A DNA stretch of 64,000 nucleotides from Levilactobacillus brevis ATCC 14869 = DSM 20054 (GCF_001433855.1 NZ_AZCP01000003.1:91719-155718), one strand, 5' to 3'; shown: positions 35,917 to 45,025, numbered from the stretch's first letter. Notes: generated from the sequence alone by a model not told the origin. Translations and numbers: made by a program.

Positions 35917-36372
35917 TCATTCACTGACGTATATTTGATCGACGCTATACTTTATAATTATACCCGTTATTCCAACGTGTTGTTTGTTTATTAGAATTAA
36001 CGCAGACGGTGCAGAAATACCATGTAGACTACCAAGATAAGCAGTGCCAGTACTGAAGGTATAGTCCAAACTGGTTATTTTAATACGATTGCTATGGTTT
36101 AGATAATAGAAAGTACGGTCTGAACCGTGACTTATTTTCCTGATGAATTTTACATTTTTGGTCTTTAAACTCTTATTGATTGTATTTTTAGCATAGTGTA
36201 TAGGGTAATAGCTCTCAAAATAAAAGTTAGCGCATGCCACTAAAAAGGTTGTCAATAATATAGAAAAGAAAGGTATTAGCTTCTTTAAGAAATTCTTTTT
36301 ACCTGAAACTGCAATCTTAGTGTTAACAGTAGGATTTGGTTTATGGAATATCCAGATAAATAATAAAACCAA
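35917..36372 (-). CDS. Membrane-anchored protein between the duplicated genes, possibly 5'-truncated
   Basis: 151 residues from a TTG: two hydrophobic segments (VLLFIWIF; LIPFFSILLTTFLVACANFYF) then an extracytoplasmic-looking part (YPIHYAKNTINKSL, FYYLNHSNRIKITSLDY). No family recognised. There is no ribosome-binding site before the TTG, and the same frame stays open and hydrophobic for another 18 codons upstream to a TAG, so the original start may have been lost when the neighbouring copy was duplicated. Confidence 0.5.
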   Translation of the reverse strand: MVLLFIWIFHKPNPTVNTKIAVSGKKNFLKKLIPFFSILLTTFLVACANFYFESYYPIHYAKNTINKSLKTKNVKFIRKISHGSDRTFYYLNHSNRIKITSLDYTFSTGTAYLGSLHGISAPSALILINKQHVGITGIIIKYSVDQIYVSE

Positions 36373-36439
36373 TATTGTAGCAAAGAAATGATTAAGGCGG
36401 GGACGGTTCGGTACATTGGTTTTGGACTAATGGTTTGAA

Positions 36440-36814
36440 TTACTGACGATCCACATGTCTTTTAAGCAGATAAGAAATAACCATACTGGAGCTCATATAG
36501 ACTAGAACATAGATAATGAATGGAGTTGAATCCTCTCCCCTGATAATAAAAAAATAATCAATATAAACGGCTAACACTAAAACACCAAAAAGCCAAAGTG
36601 TTTTAAATATTAGTTTTCCTAGGCACATATAAAAGAAAGTAAGAATATAAAGGAAGACTGGTAAACTCATTAATAGTGCATAAAGAAAGAGTCCCAGGGA
36701 TACGAGACCGTCTGTAAGGAACGTATAAGAAGCGACAGCTAAACATACCAAGGCATAAAGCATAAGTGGGATTCCACAACACCCAAGGATTACAAAAATA
36801 TTTTTTTGATGCAT
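36440..36814 (-). CDS. Small polytopic membrane protein, copy A' (duplicated)
   Basis: 124 residues, four hydrophobic segments, paralogous to the gene at 35467-35838 over the full length (by eye about three quarters identical). AAAGGAG lies before the ATG, and the first 20 bases of both genes are the same. First gene of the minus-strand run A'-B-A. Function unknown; both copies appear intact, which suggests that both are used. Confidence 0.75.
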   Translation of the reverse strand: MHQKNIFVILGCCGIPLMLYALVCLAVASYTFLTDGLVSLGLFLYALLMSLPVFLYILTFFYMCLGKLIFKTLWLFGVLVLAVYIDYFFIIRGEDSTPFIIYVLVYMSSSMVISYLLKRHVDRQ

Positions 36815-36947
36815 GTAGGATTATCTCCTTTGATTTTCGGTAACTATCTTATGCTTACGTAATATACTACTCCGAATTGTTTAAGAACGAGGATACAATT
36901 GACTTTGGTTAAGGTCTTTAAGGTAATCTGAAACTTTGGCATATGAA

Positions 36948-36987
36948 AAACCACTCCACACCAAAATTTGTTGGTATAGAGTGGTTA
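36948..36987 (-). terminator. Terminator of the lipoprotein gene
   Basis: AACCACTC / GAGTGGTT outer stem with ACCAA/TTGGT inside, then TTTTTC on the minus strand. Confidence 0.85.
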
Positions 36988-37034
36988 TCTGAAATCATAT
37001 TATCGTTAGATTGTAGTTTGCCCCAACCTGGGAT

Positions 37035-37574
37035 CTAATCCGTCACCTTAACCATCGTTGCTTGCGTAACGTCATTATCAACGTCGCGGGCAATGTGGTA
37101 ACCAGCAACCTTGAGCTTAGAAGCCTTGTTGGTTGCGGTCAGGGTCTTTTTGACCGTGAATTTCTGCGTCATTGGAATATCTGACAACTTCCCTTTGAAC
37201 TTGATCACGGTGTTGTCACCCTTTGTGGTGAAGGTCGTGTTTAAGACCCCGCTCTTATTCAAGGCACCAGCCTTTTTGGCCGCACTGAGGGACTTGTAGT
37301 ACTTATCTACATTGTAGACGGTTGCTTTACCATTGGAATCGAAGCTGTAGGCTTCCAGACCAGAGTTACTTTTGGCGTTAACGGAACCGGCCACGTACCA
37401 AAGTTGTTTAGAACTGGTTAAAGTCGTTTTCACATCAGACTTTTTCGTGGTTTTATTAGCGAAACTTGCTTGCTGGTTGCTCCCCGACTTAGCTTTTTGA
37501 CTGCAGCCAGCTAGGCCGATTGCCATAACCGCGACTAAACTAAGCACGGTGGCAAAAATTCGGGATTTCTTCAT
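37035..37574 (-). CDS. Lipoprotein, unknown function
   Basis: A 179-residue exported lipoprotein: MKKSRIFATVLSLVAVMAIG then lipobox LAGC. The mature part starts with a Lys/Ser/Asn-rich linker, then a small domain (QLWYVAGSVNAKSNSGLEAYSFD, TVIKFKGKLSDIPMTQKF, LKVAGYHIARDVD). This resembles lactobacillus lipoproteins of unknown function. ATG start with GAGGTGATTG upstream. Single-gene unit with terminator. Confidence 0.8.
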   Translation of the reverse strand: MKKSRIFATVLSLVAVMAIGLAGCSQKAKSGSNQQASFANKTTKKSDVKTTLTSSKQLWYVAGSVNAKSNSGLEAYSFDSNGKATVYNVDKYYKSLSAAKKAGALNKSGVLNTTFTTKGDNTVIKFKGKLSDIPMTQKFTVKKTLTATNKASKLKVAGYHIARDVDNDVTQATMVKVTD

Positions 37575-37815
37575 ATCTCAATCACCTCATCGAAAATAAT
37601 AACAGTTATGTGGAAACCACACAAACCGCCTACTTCTATTCCCCCATAGTATAGCATGACGACTGGGTAAGGGAGGTCACCGCCCAATTAAAAAAGTGTT
37701 AAGTTGCGGTAACAAACTCAGAAAAAAGGGGAATGACCAACGAATTACTAGAGACAAACGTATGTTCCTTTGATAAAATGAATAAGCAGATTAATTATGG
37801 GAGAGGAGCTTTTTC

Positions 37816-38643
37816 ATGAGTAAACGAAATCGTGGTCGCCGCAGTGGCGGCCGCGTATCCATCTATACGGCGATTGTCGTCATTGTGATTGGGGTGATTG
37901 GTGGTCTTAGTCAGCAGGGCAATCCCACGGCGCGAAAGATTACGACGATCGCAACCAGCTTAGTTGGCAGCAACAGTTCGCGTCATGACCAGTCAACTAG
38001 TCAGTCAGCCAGCGCCCCCAAACAGTCGGTGGCCACTAAGGCGTTAGCCGACCAGAAGTACACGGGAACGCAGATTGTGGCGGTTAATCACAATAAACCA
38101 ACTTTTACCACGGCCCAATTGTCGACTAAAAAGGGGGCTTGGGCAACTTACGGCGAATTGGATAGTTTGAACCGGGTCACGACGGCCAATGCATTATTGA
38201 GTAAGAGCACTATGCCGACCGCCAAGCGAGAACCACTCTACGTTAATCCGACTGGTTGGAAGAATAAAGAATACACAGTTAATGGTAAAAGTGGCTATCT
38301 TTACAACCGGAGTCACCTGATTGGCTATCAATTGACTGGGCAGAATAACAATCTGAAAAACCTCATGACGGGTACGCGTTCTCTAAATGATCCCGGCATG
38401 ACGGCTTATGAGAACCCAGTAGCCAGTTACCTGAAGAACCATCCCAATGACTACGTGCGTTATCAAGTACAACCAGTCTTTCGGGGCGATGAATTGGTCG
38501 CACGTGGGGTTCATATGCAGGCGCAGTCGGTGAAAAATAGCGGCGTGTCTTATAATGTTTACATTTTTAACATTCAGGCTGGCGTGAAGATTAACTATAG
38601 TACTGGGGCCAGCCAATACGGTGATCCAGCTAGCAGTTTTTAA
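37816..38643 (+). CDS. Membrane-anchored DNA/RNA non-specific endonuclease
   Basis: A 275-residue EndA/NucA-type nuclease. A basic N-terminus (RNRGRRSGGR) and one membrane anchor (IYTAIVVIVIGVIGGL) are followed by a Ser/Gln-rich linker and the beta-beta-alpha metal nuclease domain, with YNRSHLIGYQLTG (the DRGH-equivalent, catalytic His) and GQNNNLKNLMTGTRSLN (metal-binding Asn). Relatives degrade extracellular DNA or feed it to the competence machine. GAGAGGAG before the ATG. Terminator downstream. Confidence 0.88.
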   Translation: MSKRNRGRRSGGRVSIYTAIVVIVIGVIGGLSQQGNPTARKITTIATSLVGSNSSRHDQSTSQSASAPKQSVATKALADQKYTGTQIVAVNHNKPTFTTAQLSTKKGAWATYGELDSLNRVTTANALLSKSTMPTAKREPLYVNPTGWKNKEYTVNGKSGYLYNRSHLIGYQLTGQNNNLKNLMTGTRSLNDPGMTAYENPVASYLKNHPNDYVRYQVQPVFRGDELVARGVHMQAQSVKNSGVSYNVYIFNIQAGVKINYSTGASQYGDPASSF

Positions 38644-38654
38644 AACCATGATAT

Positions 38655-38695
38655 GAAAACACCTCTGTTACCGTTCAGGTAGCGGGGGGTGTTTA
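38655..38695 (+). terminator. Terminator of the nuclease gene
   Basis: AACACC-TC..TTACC / GGTAG..GGGGTGTT hairpin followed by TTTACTG. Confidence 0.6.
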
Positions 38696-38708
38696 CTGTT
38701 ATGTGGGA

Positions 38709-38864
38709 TTAGCGCCGGTTCATATACCGGTAAATACTATACAGAATAATACCGGCTAGTAAAATGATGCCGATAGCGGGATTATCACGGAAAATCCAAT
38801 GGAAGACTCGCAAAAATCCGGTGCCGTGTAAGCCACCGATCAGCGGTGAAATAACATGTATCAT
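38709..38864 (-). CDS. 51-residue membrane protein, unknown function
   Basis: Below common length cut-offs but well supported: AGGAGG lies six bases before the ATG, the frame is complete, and the product MIHVISPLIGGLHGTGFLRV.. has one clear membrane segment (AIGIILLAGIILYSIYRYM) and a basic NRR end. It is divergent from cardiolipin synthase, with a palindrome in the shared upstream region. I recognise no family. Confidence 0.7.
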   Translation of the reverse strand: MIHVISPLIGGLHGTGFLRVFHWIFRDNPAIGIILLAGIILYSIYRYMNRR

Positions 38865-38891
38865 GAGGAACCTCCTGAAAATTTTTTGGAA

Positions 38892-38914
38892 TTTTCCTAA
38901 GAAAATTAGGAAAA
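38892..38914. promoter_or_regulatory. Palindrome in the divergent control region of cls
   Basis: TTTTCCTAA-GAAAA-TTAGGAAAA, perfect 9-base arms, between the 51-residue protein gene and cls. Operator candidate. Confidence 0.55.
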
Positions 38915-38979
38915 AGTAAAGACATTTGTAAGATTTAGCGTATCATGAAACCACAGAGAATTTGAGGAGGACGTTACAC

Positions 38980-40437
38980 GTGAACGTAAATTACATGCTA
39001 ATCTTCGAAATTATCGTGGTGGTCAACGCGGCGTTGGCCTTCTTGACGGTCTTTCGGGAGAAGCGCGATATTGCTGCGACGTGGGCTTGGATGCTCGTAC
39101 TGGTTTTGTTACCTGTGGTTGGCTTTATTGCCTACGCCTTTATTGGGCGAAAGCTACCAAAAGGGCGAATGTTCCGACTGCAACGGCAGGTCGCGGTGCA
39201 GCTCGATGAACGGCTGTCCCAACAGCGTGCTGAGATTGGCAATCAGATTATGCCAGCGGATCAAGTCAGTCACTCGGTGGTCAATATGGTCAATATGTTT
39301 ATGGAGACCGACCATGCTTTCTTGGCCCGTAAAAACCGGGTGCGGGTGATTACCGATGGTCACGATTTATTCCATTTAATGATGGAAGATATCGAGAATG
39401 CCCATTCCAGTATTCACATTGAATTTTACACCTTTTACAACGATCAGATTGGTAATGACATCTTGGATTTGTTGGTCAAGAAGGCCAAGGCGGGCGTTGA
39501 GGTCCGTGTTATCTATGATCCGTGGGGCTCGATGGGAACCTGGAAGTCATTTTTCAAGCCACTAATTGCGGTTGGTGGTCACGTGGAAGCCTTTCTGGGC
39601 ACGCGATCAGCAGTGATTGATTTCCGGCTGAACTTCCGCGATCACCGTAAGATTGTCACGATTGATGGTCAAGTAGGGTATGTCGGTGGCTTTAATATCG
39701 GTGACCAGTACCTGGGGCGTAAGGCCAAATTCGGCTATTGGCGCGATACGCATTTGCGGATCGTGGGTTCCGGTGTCTTTGCTTTGCAGGCCCGCTTCAT
39801 GTTGGACTGGAACGCCACAGATCGTGATCACCCCTTTAAGGACGATCAGATTGAACACAAATACTTCCCACTCACTAAGGTGAAGGGGGAAACCAGTTTA
39901 CAAATTGTGTCGAGCGGTCCCGACTCCGATTTGCAGCAGATTAAGATGGGGTATATGCGGCTTATCCAAACGGCGGAAAAACGCCTGTGGATTCAAACAC
40001 CGTACCTAATCCCCGATGATAGTGTGCTAGATTCGCTGCGGATTGCGGCAATGGCTGGTATTGACGTCCGCATTATGATACCGGATAAACCAGACCACGC
40101 CTTTGTCTATCGGGCAACGCAATACTATGCCCGGCAACTGGCCGATGATGGCGTGAAGATTTACTTCTACCACAATGGCTTTATCCACGCCAAGACGATG
40201 GTAGTTGATGGTCGGATTGCTTCTGTAGGCTCGGCGAACATGGATTATCGGAGCTTCAAACTGAACTTCGAAATTAACGCGTTCATCTATGATCCTCAGT
40301 TAGCTACACAACTCGAAGAAATTTTTGAGGAAGACATGCGGCACAGTGAATTAATAACACCAGAGAAATTCAAACAACAGTCAGCGTACTTGAAGTTTAA
40401 ACAAACGGCGTCAAGATTGCTGTCCCCTATTCTATAG
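38980..40437 (+). CDS. cls: Cardiolipin synthase
   Basis: Joins two phosphatidylglycerols into cardiolipin in the membrane. Two N-terminal membrane segments (residues ~3-25 and ~38-58) precede two phospholipase-D domains with HKD motifs HRKIVTIDGQVGYVGGFNIG and HAKTMVVDGRIASVGSANMD. The 485-residue length is normal. The start is taken at GTG, 9 bases after GAGGAGG; an ATG five codons downstream is the alternative. Confidence 0.95.
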   Translation: MNVNYMLIFEIIVVVNAALAFLTVFREKRDIAATWAWMLVLVLLPVVGFIAYAFIGRKLPKGRMFRLQRQVAVQLDERLSQQRAEIGNQIMPADQVSHSVVNMVNMFMETDHAFLARKNRVRVITDGHDLFHLMMEDIENAHSSIHIEFYTFYNDQIGNDILDLLVKKAKAGVEVRVIYDPWGSMGTWKSFFKPLIAVGGHVEAFLGTRSAVIDFRLNFRDHRKIVTIDGQVGYVGGFNIGDQYLGRKAKFGYWRDTHLRIVGSGVFALQARFMLDWNATDRDHPFKDDQIEHKYFPLTKVKGETSLQIVSSGPDSDLQQIKMGYMRLIQTAEKRLWIQTPYLIPDDSVLDSLRIAAMAGIDVRIMIPDKPDHAFVYRATQYYARQLADDGVKIYFYHNGFIHAKTMVVDGRIASVGSANMDYRSFKLNFEINAFIYDPQLATQLEEIFEEDMRHSELITPEKFKQQSAYLKFKQTASRLLSPIL

Positions 40438-40443
40438 TATTTC

Positions 40444-40477
40444 TAGCAGACGACCTAGTAAGGTGGTCTGCTTTTTT
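40444..40477 (+). terminator. Terminator of cls
   Basis: AGCAGAC-GACCT / AGGT-GGTCTGCT, followed by seven T. Confidence 0.9.
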
Positions 40478-40502
40478 TGTGTACAGCGTGCATGAGGGTT
40501 GG

Positions 40503-40556
40503 TTGCTTTCAACAACTAATTCGGTATAATGACAGTAGAGTATTAAACCGCTTTCA
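40503..40556 (+). promoter_or_regulatory. Promoter and cre-like site of the AraC-type gene
   Basis: TTGCTT (40503-40508), 16-base spacer, TATAAT (40525-40530). Just after the expected start, TTAAACCGCTTTCA (40543-40556) matches the CcpA catabolite-responsive element at 12 of 14 positions on the minus strand, a roadblock position. Confidence 0.65.
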
Positions 40557-40579
40557 TGCTTTAGGTGTAAGGAGGCCCC

Positions 40580-41488
40580 ATGATGAAGCCCTTTGTTCCG
40601 ATTCCCGTTGTCGATTCCAGTCTGTATTTATTCGGGGGACACCAGCGAACCGTGCCTGGTGGTTGGCAGTTTTTTGAGCAAAAACATCAAGCTTTTGAAC
40701 TCATGTGTGTGACGGCCGGACACCAAACAACTGAGATTAAAAATGTGGCGGCATATACGTATGGTCCTGGGGATGTCATGATTATTTCACCGGGAACACT
40801 GCACACGAATAAGAATTCTAGTGAGACCGAGGCCATGACGTACATCTGCTTTCACTTTAACATTGAAAGCTTGGAGTTAAAGTCAGAGATGCTGAGTAGT
40901 ATGGTCAACGCTGTGGTTCCAGCCGATCAGCCAATCGCGCAGGCAGCGGTAAAAGTTGCCACGAGGGTCGTCGCGTATAGTGCGAATCGTCATCTGACGC
41001 GGGAGCAGGCTAATCTCAAAATTGAAATCGCGGTATTGGAATTTTTCTTTGCGTTAACCGAGAACTTGAAGGCCCATACTCCAGAAACTGGGCGGAAGTA
41101 TACAGAAAGTGAGGCTAAGACCGGCCGAATGATTGCGACGCTAATCAAGCAGGCAATTGAGAAAAAACACGTACCGGTGTTTTCCTTCGCTGATATTTGT
41201 CGGCAGGTCGGTGTCAGTAGCGGCTATGGTCATCGCACGTTTAAGAAGGTCTATGGGGTTACACCACTCCATTATATTGAGAATCAAAAATACAATAAGG
41301 CCAAGCGCCTGTTGGGCTCACCGGAATACTCTATCGAAGACATTGCGGATTTGATGGGTGCCAGTAGCACCTCGAATTTCAGTAAACAATTTAAGAAGTG
41401 GTCTGGCATCACACCTAGTAAATATCAACGGCAATTGAAGCAAAAACGGCGCGTGCGGACGGTTAAGGAAAGTGGCTATTTTGAATAA
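40580..41488 (+). CDS. AraC-family transcriptional regulator
   Basis: 302 residues. The N-terminal cupin-like sensing part (QAFELMCVTAGHQTTEI, YGPGDVMIISPGTLHTNKN) is followed by two helix-turn-helix motifs: FADICRQVGVSSGYGHRTFKKVYG and IEDIADLMGASSTSNFSKQFKKWSGITPSKYQRQL. It very likely activates the adjacent xyloside transporter and GH43 genes in the same direction. AAGGAGG before the paired ATG-ATG start. cre-like sequence in its leader suggests carbon catabolite control. Confidence 0.92.
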   Translation: MMKPFVPIPVVDSSLYLFGGHQRTVPGGWQFFEQKHQAFELMCVTAGHQTTEIKNVAAYTYGPGDVMIISPGTLHTNKNSSETEAMTYICFHFNIESLELKSEMLSSMVNAVVPADQPIAQAAVKVATRVVAYSANRHLTREQANLKIEIAVLEFFFALTENLKAHTPETGRKYTESEAKTGRMIATLIKQAIEKKHVPVFSFADICRQVGVSSGYGHRTFKKVYGVTPLHYIENQKYNKAKRLLGSPEYSIEDIADLMGASSTSNFSKQFKKWSGITPSKYQRQLKQKRRVRTVKESGYFE

Positions 41489-41511
41489 AACTGGTTAGAA
41501 AATAACCAATC

Positions 41512-41545
41512 ACCCCGGTAAAGGTTGATTTACCGGGGTTTTTAT
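41512..41545 (+). terminator. Terminator of the AraC-type gene
   Basis: ACCCCGGTAAA / TTTACCGGGGT around GGTTGA, followed by TTTTATTT. Confidence 0.9.
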
Positions 41546-41604
41546 TTACCTCGAAGGTCAGGATTTAACTAAAAACAGTCATGAACGAAGATGGTCAGCC
41601 ATTG

Positions 41605-41618
41605 TGAAAGCGAATACA
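41605..41618 (+). promoter_or_regulatory. cre-like site upstream of the xyloside locus
   Basis: TGAAAGCGAATACA matches the CcpA operator consensus (TGWAARCGYTWNCW) at 12 of 14 positions and lies just before a TATAGT -10-like element at about 41627. Confidence 0.55.
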
Positions 41619-41729
41619 ATTTGAAGTATAGTTAGCTAACCGAATTTTGTTGGTGATGATTCGGCCGGATTATCACCGCCACTGTACTGATACTTAATAA
41701 GCTTTAACTTCTGAAAGGGGTTCTCGCAA

Positions 41730-43205
41730 ATGGCCTCAAATACACAGGCTACTGCCCAACCAGCCGCAAATGATGAATTTGCTAAGCTGTCTTGGCGCGA
41801 GCGAATTAGTTATGGTGCCGGAGATTTGGCTCAAAACCTGATCTTTGGGACGGTTGGTTCCATGCTCTTATTTTATTTAACCACGGTTTATGGCATTTCT
41901 GCCGCAGTCGGTGCTACCATCTTCTTGGTAGTCCGGTGGGTCAACGTTTTCTGGGACCCGTGGGTTGGGGCCTTTGTTGATAAGCACGGGTTCAAACGCG
42001 GTAAGTATCGGCCCTACCTGATTTACGGTGGGATTCCACTGACCATTATGGCAGCCCTATTATTCTTACCGATTGAAGCGGTGCGGGGCAGCGTGATGTA
42101 TGCCTTCATTGCCTACCTGGCAACGGCGTTGATCTACTCATTTGTTAATATCCCTTATGGGGCTTTAAATGCGTCACTGACACGGGACAACGATGAAATT
42201 TCAACCTTGACGACGGTTCGGATGACTGAAGCTAACATTGGGAACTTATTGGTTTATACATTCCTGCCACTGTTTGTGCAATTAGCTTCGCCCAATCCTC
42301 AATCCAAGGATATTGGTTTCTTCGGTATTCACATGAATTTGGGGGACTACACTTCACCAAAATCAGGTGGCGCCTACTTCATGGTGATGGCCATCTACAT
42401 GATTATTGGTTTTATCATGTTGATGTGCACTTACTTTGGGATTAAGGAACGGGTTTTACCGACCGAAAAGGAATCCTCTGCGGTTAAGTATGCAGACTTG
42501 TGGGTTGAATTTAAACAAAACAAACCCCTACAAATTCTAGGATTGTTCTTCCTGATCGGTTTTACCTTCATGTTCTTTGGTAATACCGTTTGGCCTTTCT
42601 ACATGCAATATAACATCGGACACTCCGAATGGGTGGCATCAATCAACTTAATCGGGTCCATTCCGGGTATCTTCTTGGTCTTCTTATGGCCAATCGTACG
42701 GAAGAAGATTGGGAAACGTCAATTCTTCTACGCCTTCCTGACGTTATTCATTATCGGGACGTTAATTCTTTGGGTTTGGTCGTTCCCAGCCTTTAAGAAT
42801 AGTGTTGCCTTAGGTTACATTGGTCGGTTCCTGATGCAATGGGGGATTACGGCAGCGACCGGCTACATGTGGTCACTGGTTCCGGAAGTTGTGTCTTACG
42901 GTGAATACCACTCTAAGAAGCGGGTTGCCGGTATTATTAATGCCATCATGGGTCTTTTCTTCAAGATTGGTTTAGCTCTTGGGGGAATTATTCCGGGGTA
43001 CATCAACGCCTTCTTCAAGTTTGATGGTACCAAGACGACCCAAAGTGCGGGCGCCTTAGCCGGTATCCAGTGGTCGATGATTTGGCTACCAATTATTTTG
43101 GCCTTTGTCGCGATGTGGGTCATGAGTCGTTACACCTTGACGGACAGTGATGTTAAACAGATGAATGAAGAATTAACAGCAGAACGGAAAGCCAATCAAG
43201 TTTAA
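41730..43205 (+). CDS. GPH-family sugar:cation symporter (xyloside/pentoside)
   Basis: A 491-residue glycoside-pentoside-hexuronide transporter with 12 membrane segments: LSWRERISYGAGDLAQNLIFG at the start, then WDPWVGAFVDKHGFKRGKYRPYLIYGGIPL, the family signature, and EVVSYGEYHSKKRVAGIINAI near the end. Coupling to the xylosidase gene 19 bases downstream and the AraC regulator upstream points to xylo-oligosaccharide or xyloside uptake. AAAGGGG before the ATG. Confidence 0.93.
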   Translation: MASNTQATAQPAANDEFAKLSWRERISYGAGDLAQNLIFGTVGSMLLFYLTTVYGISAAVGATIFLVVRWVNVFWDPWVGAFVDKHGFKRGKYRPYLIYGGIPLTIMAALLFLPIEAVRGSVMYAFIAYLATALIYSFVNIPYGALNASLTRDNDEISTLTTVRMTEANIGNLLVYTFLPLFVQLASPNPQSKDIGFFGIHMNLGDYTSPKSGGAYFMVMAIYMIIGFIMLMCTYFGIKERVLPTEKESSAVKYADLWVEFKQNKPLQILGLFFLIGFTFMFFGNTVWPFYMQYNIGHSEWVASINLIGSIPGIFLVFLWPIVRKKIGKRQFFYAFLTLFIIGTLILWVWSFPAFKNSVALGYIGRFLMQWGITAATGYMWSLVPEVVSYGEYHSKKRVAGIINAIMGLFFKIGLALGGIIPGYINAFFKFDGTKTTQSAGALAGIQWSMIWLPIILAFVAMWVMSRYTLTDSDVKQMNEELTAERKANQV

Positions 43206-43224
43206 ACGAAAGGAAGATTCTCTC

Positions 43225-44847
43225 ATGAAGATTCAAAATCCAGTTTTACCCGGCTTTAACGCCGACCCAAGTATGATTCGGGTGGGCGATACGTACTATA
43301 TTGCCAATTCAACCTTTGAATGGTTCCCTGGTGTGCGGTTACATGAATCTAAGGACCTGGTTCACTGGAATTTATTGCCATCACCACTGTCCACGACGAC
43401 TTTACTTGATATGAAGGGTAACCCCGCATCTGGTGGAATCTGGGCCCCTGATTTGAGCTATGCTGATGGTAAATTTTGGCTGATCTACACCGACGTCAAG
43501 ATTACCGAAGGACCGTTCAAAGACATGACCAACTACCTGACCACCGCCACGGATATTCGTGGTCCGTGGACTGATCCCATTGCGGTGAACGGCGTTGGTT
43601 TTGATGCCTCACTCTTCCATGATGAAAATGGGCGTAAATATTTAGTTCAACAAACCTGGGATCACCGTGAATACCACCACCCATTCAATGGGATTACCTT
43701 GACGGAATTTGATACGGCTACCATGCAGTTGAAGCCAGAAACGGCGCGCAACATCTACAATGGAACCGATGTGAAATTAGTTGAAGGCCCACATTTGTAC
43801 CAGATCAATGGGTATTACTACCTGTTTGCTGCTGAGGGTGGGACCGTATTTACTCACCAAGAAGTCGTCGCTCGTTCTAAGACACTGGATGAATTGTCCT
43901 TTGAAAGTGAACCAGATGGCCCATTCATTACCAATATGGACACTCCTGACTTTTACTTGCAAAAGCAGGGCCACGGGGCGTTAGCCAGTACACCAAGTGG
44001 TGAGTGGTACTACGCGTCTTTGGTCTCGCGGCCATGGAACCACGCCAATGAATCCAGCCACGATCCTCGTGGTTGGAGCACGCTGGGGCGGGAAACGTCG
44101 ATCCAAAAGGTTGAATGGGATGACGCTGGTTGGCCTCGTGTCGTTGGTGGTCACGGCGGGCAAGTTGAAGTCGATGCCCCTAAGGATGCTATCGAAACGA
44201 CGGCGCCTAAGGATCATTCACAACACGATGACTTTGACCAACCAACGTTAGACCTGAACTGGAATACGTTGCGGCAACCCTTTACTGCCCAAATGGGGTC
44301 CGTGGGTAACGGCGAGTTGAAGCTGATTGGACAACAAACAATGTCCAGTAACTTTGATGTTTCCCTGATCGCACGGCGCTGGCAAGCCTTCAACTTTGAT
44401 GCAGAGACTAAGGTCAAGTTTGACCCATTCACGTATCAGCAGATGGCAGGGTTAGCCAACATCTACAATGACAAGCACTATTCTTGGATTTTCATCACGT
44501 GGGATGAAAAGAAGGGCCACGTCATTGAAGTTGCCCAAAATGACAACAATAATTACACGTCGTATTTGAAAGATGATGCGATTAAGATTCCTGATGGGAC
44601 GGACTACGTTTGGTTCAGAACGAAGGTTCGTAAGCAATCCTATACGTACGAATACTCATTTGATGGTCAAGACTGGGAAACGGTACCGGTTGAGCTGGAT
44701 GCTGCAATCTTATCAGATGACTACGTCTTGCAAAACTACGGCGGCTTCTTCACGGGGGCGTTCGTGGGCTTGATGGCCGCTGACTATGCTGGTTACAAGC
44801 GCGTTGCCACCTTTGATTACTTTGATTATCAGGAGTTGCCAGATTAA
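43225..44847 (+). CDS. xynB: Glycoside hydrolase family 43 beta-xylosidase
   Basis: Cytoplasmic exo-beta-1,4-xylosidase (540 residues, no signal peptide). The five-bladed propeller carries the general base Asp14 (PGFNADPSMI), the modulating Asp in GVGFDASLFHD and the general acid Glu in LVEGPHLYQING; the C-terminal beta-sandwich (GGFFTGAFVGLMAADYAGY) is characteristic of the Selenomonas-type GH43 xylosidases, some of which also act on arabinofuranosides. AAAGGAAG before the ATG. Last gene of the locus. Confidence 0.94.
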   Translation: MKIQNPVLPGFNADPSMIRVGDTYYIANSTFEWFPGVRLHESKDLVHWNLLPSPLSTTTLLDMKGNPASGGIWAPDLSYADGKFWLIYTDVKITEGPFKDMTNYLTTATDIRGPWTDPIAVNGVGFDASLFHDENGRKYLVQQTWDHREYHHPFNGITLTEFDTATMQLKPETARNIYNGTDVKLVEGPHLYQINGYYYLFAAEGGTVFTHQEVVARSKTLDELSFESEPDGPFITNMDTPDFYLQKQGHGALASTPSGEWYYASLVSRPWNHANESSHDPRGWSTLGRETSIQKVEWDDAGWPRVVGGHGGQVEVDAPKDAIETTAPKDHSQHDDFDQPTLDLNWNTLRQPFTAQMGSVGNGELKLIGQQTMSSNFDVSLIARRWQAFNFDAETKVKFDPFTYQQMAGLANIYNDKHYSWIFITWDEKKGHVIEVAQNDNNNYTSYLKDDAIKIPDGTDYVWFRTKVRKQSYTYEYSFDGQDWETVPVELDAAILSDDYVLQNYGGFFTGAFVGLMAADYAGYKRVATFDYFDYQELPD

Positions 44848-44897
44848 AGCGCAACGAGTAAGTTAATCTATGGGGTTTGGTGCCATAATTTAGCTCC

Positions 44898-44954
44898 ACT
44901 AAAGGCAGGAAGAAAATTCTCGGACTTTGAGGATTTTCTTCCTGCCTTTTTGCG
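44898..44954 (+). terminator. Terminator of the xyloside locus
   Basis: AAAGGCAGGAAGAAAAT / ATTTTCTTCCTGCCTTT, perfect 17-base arms, followed by more T. Confidence 0.92.
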
Positions 44955-45025
44955 CTGTGCTTTCAAGTGGAAACCAAGTACGTGCGAGCATGACACGGTA
45001 AGTAATTTTTCCGTGAGCACATTTG

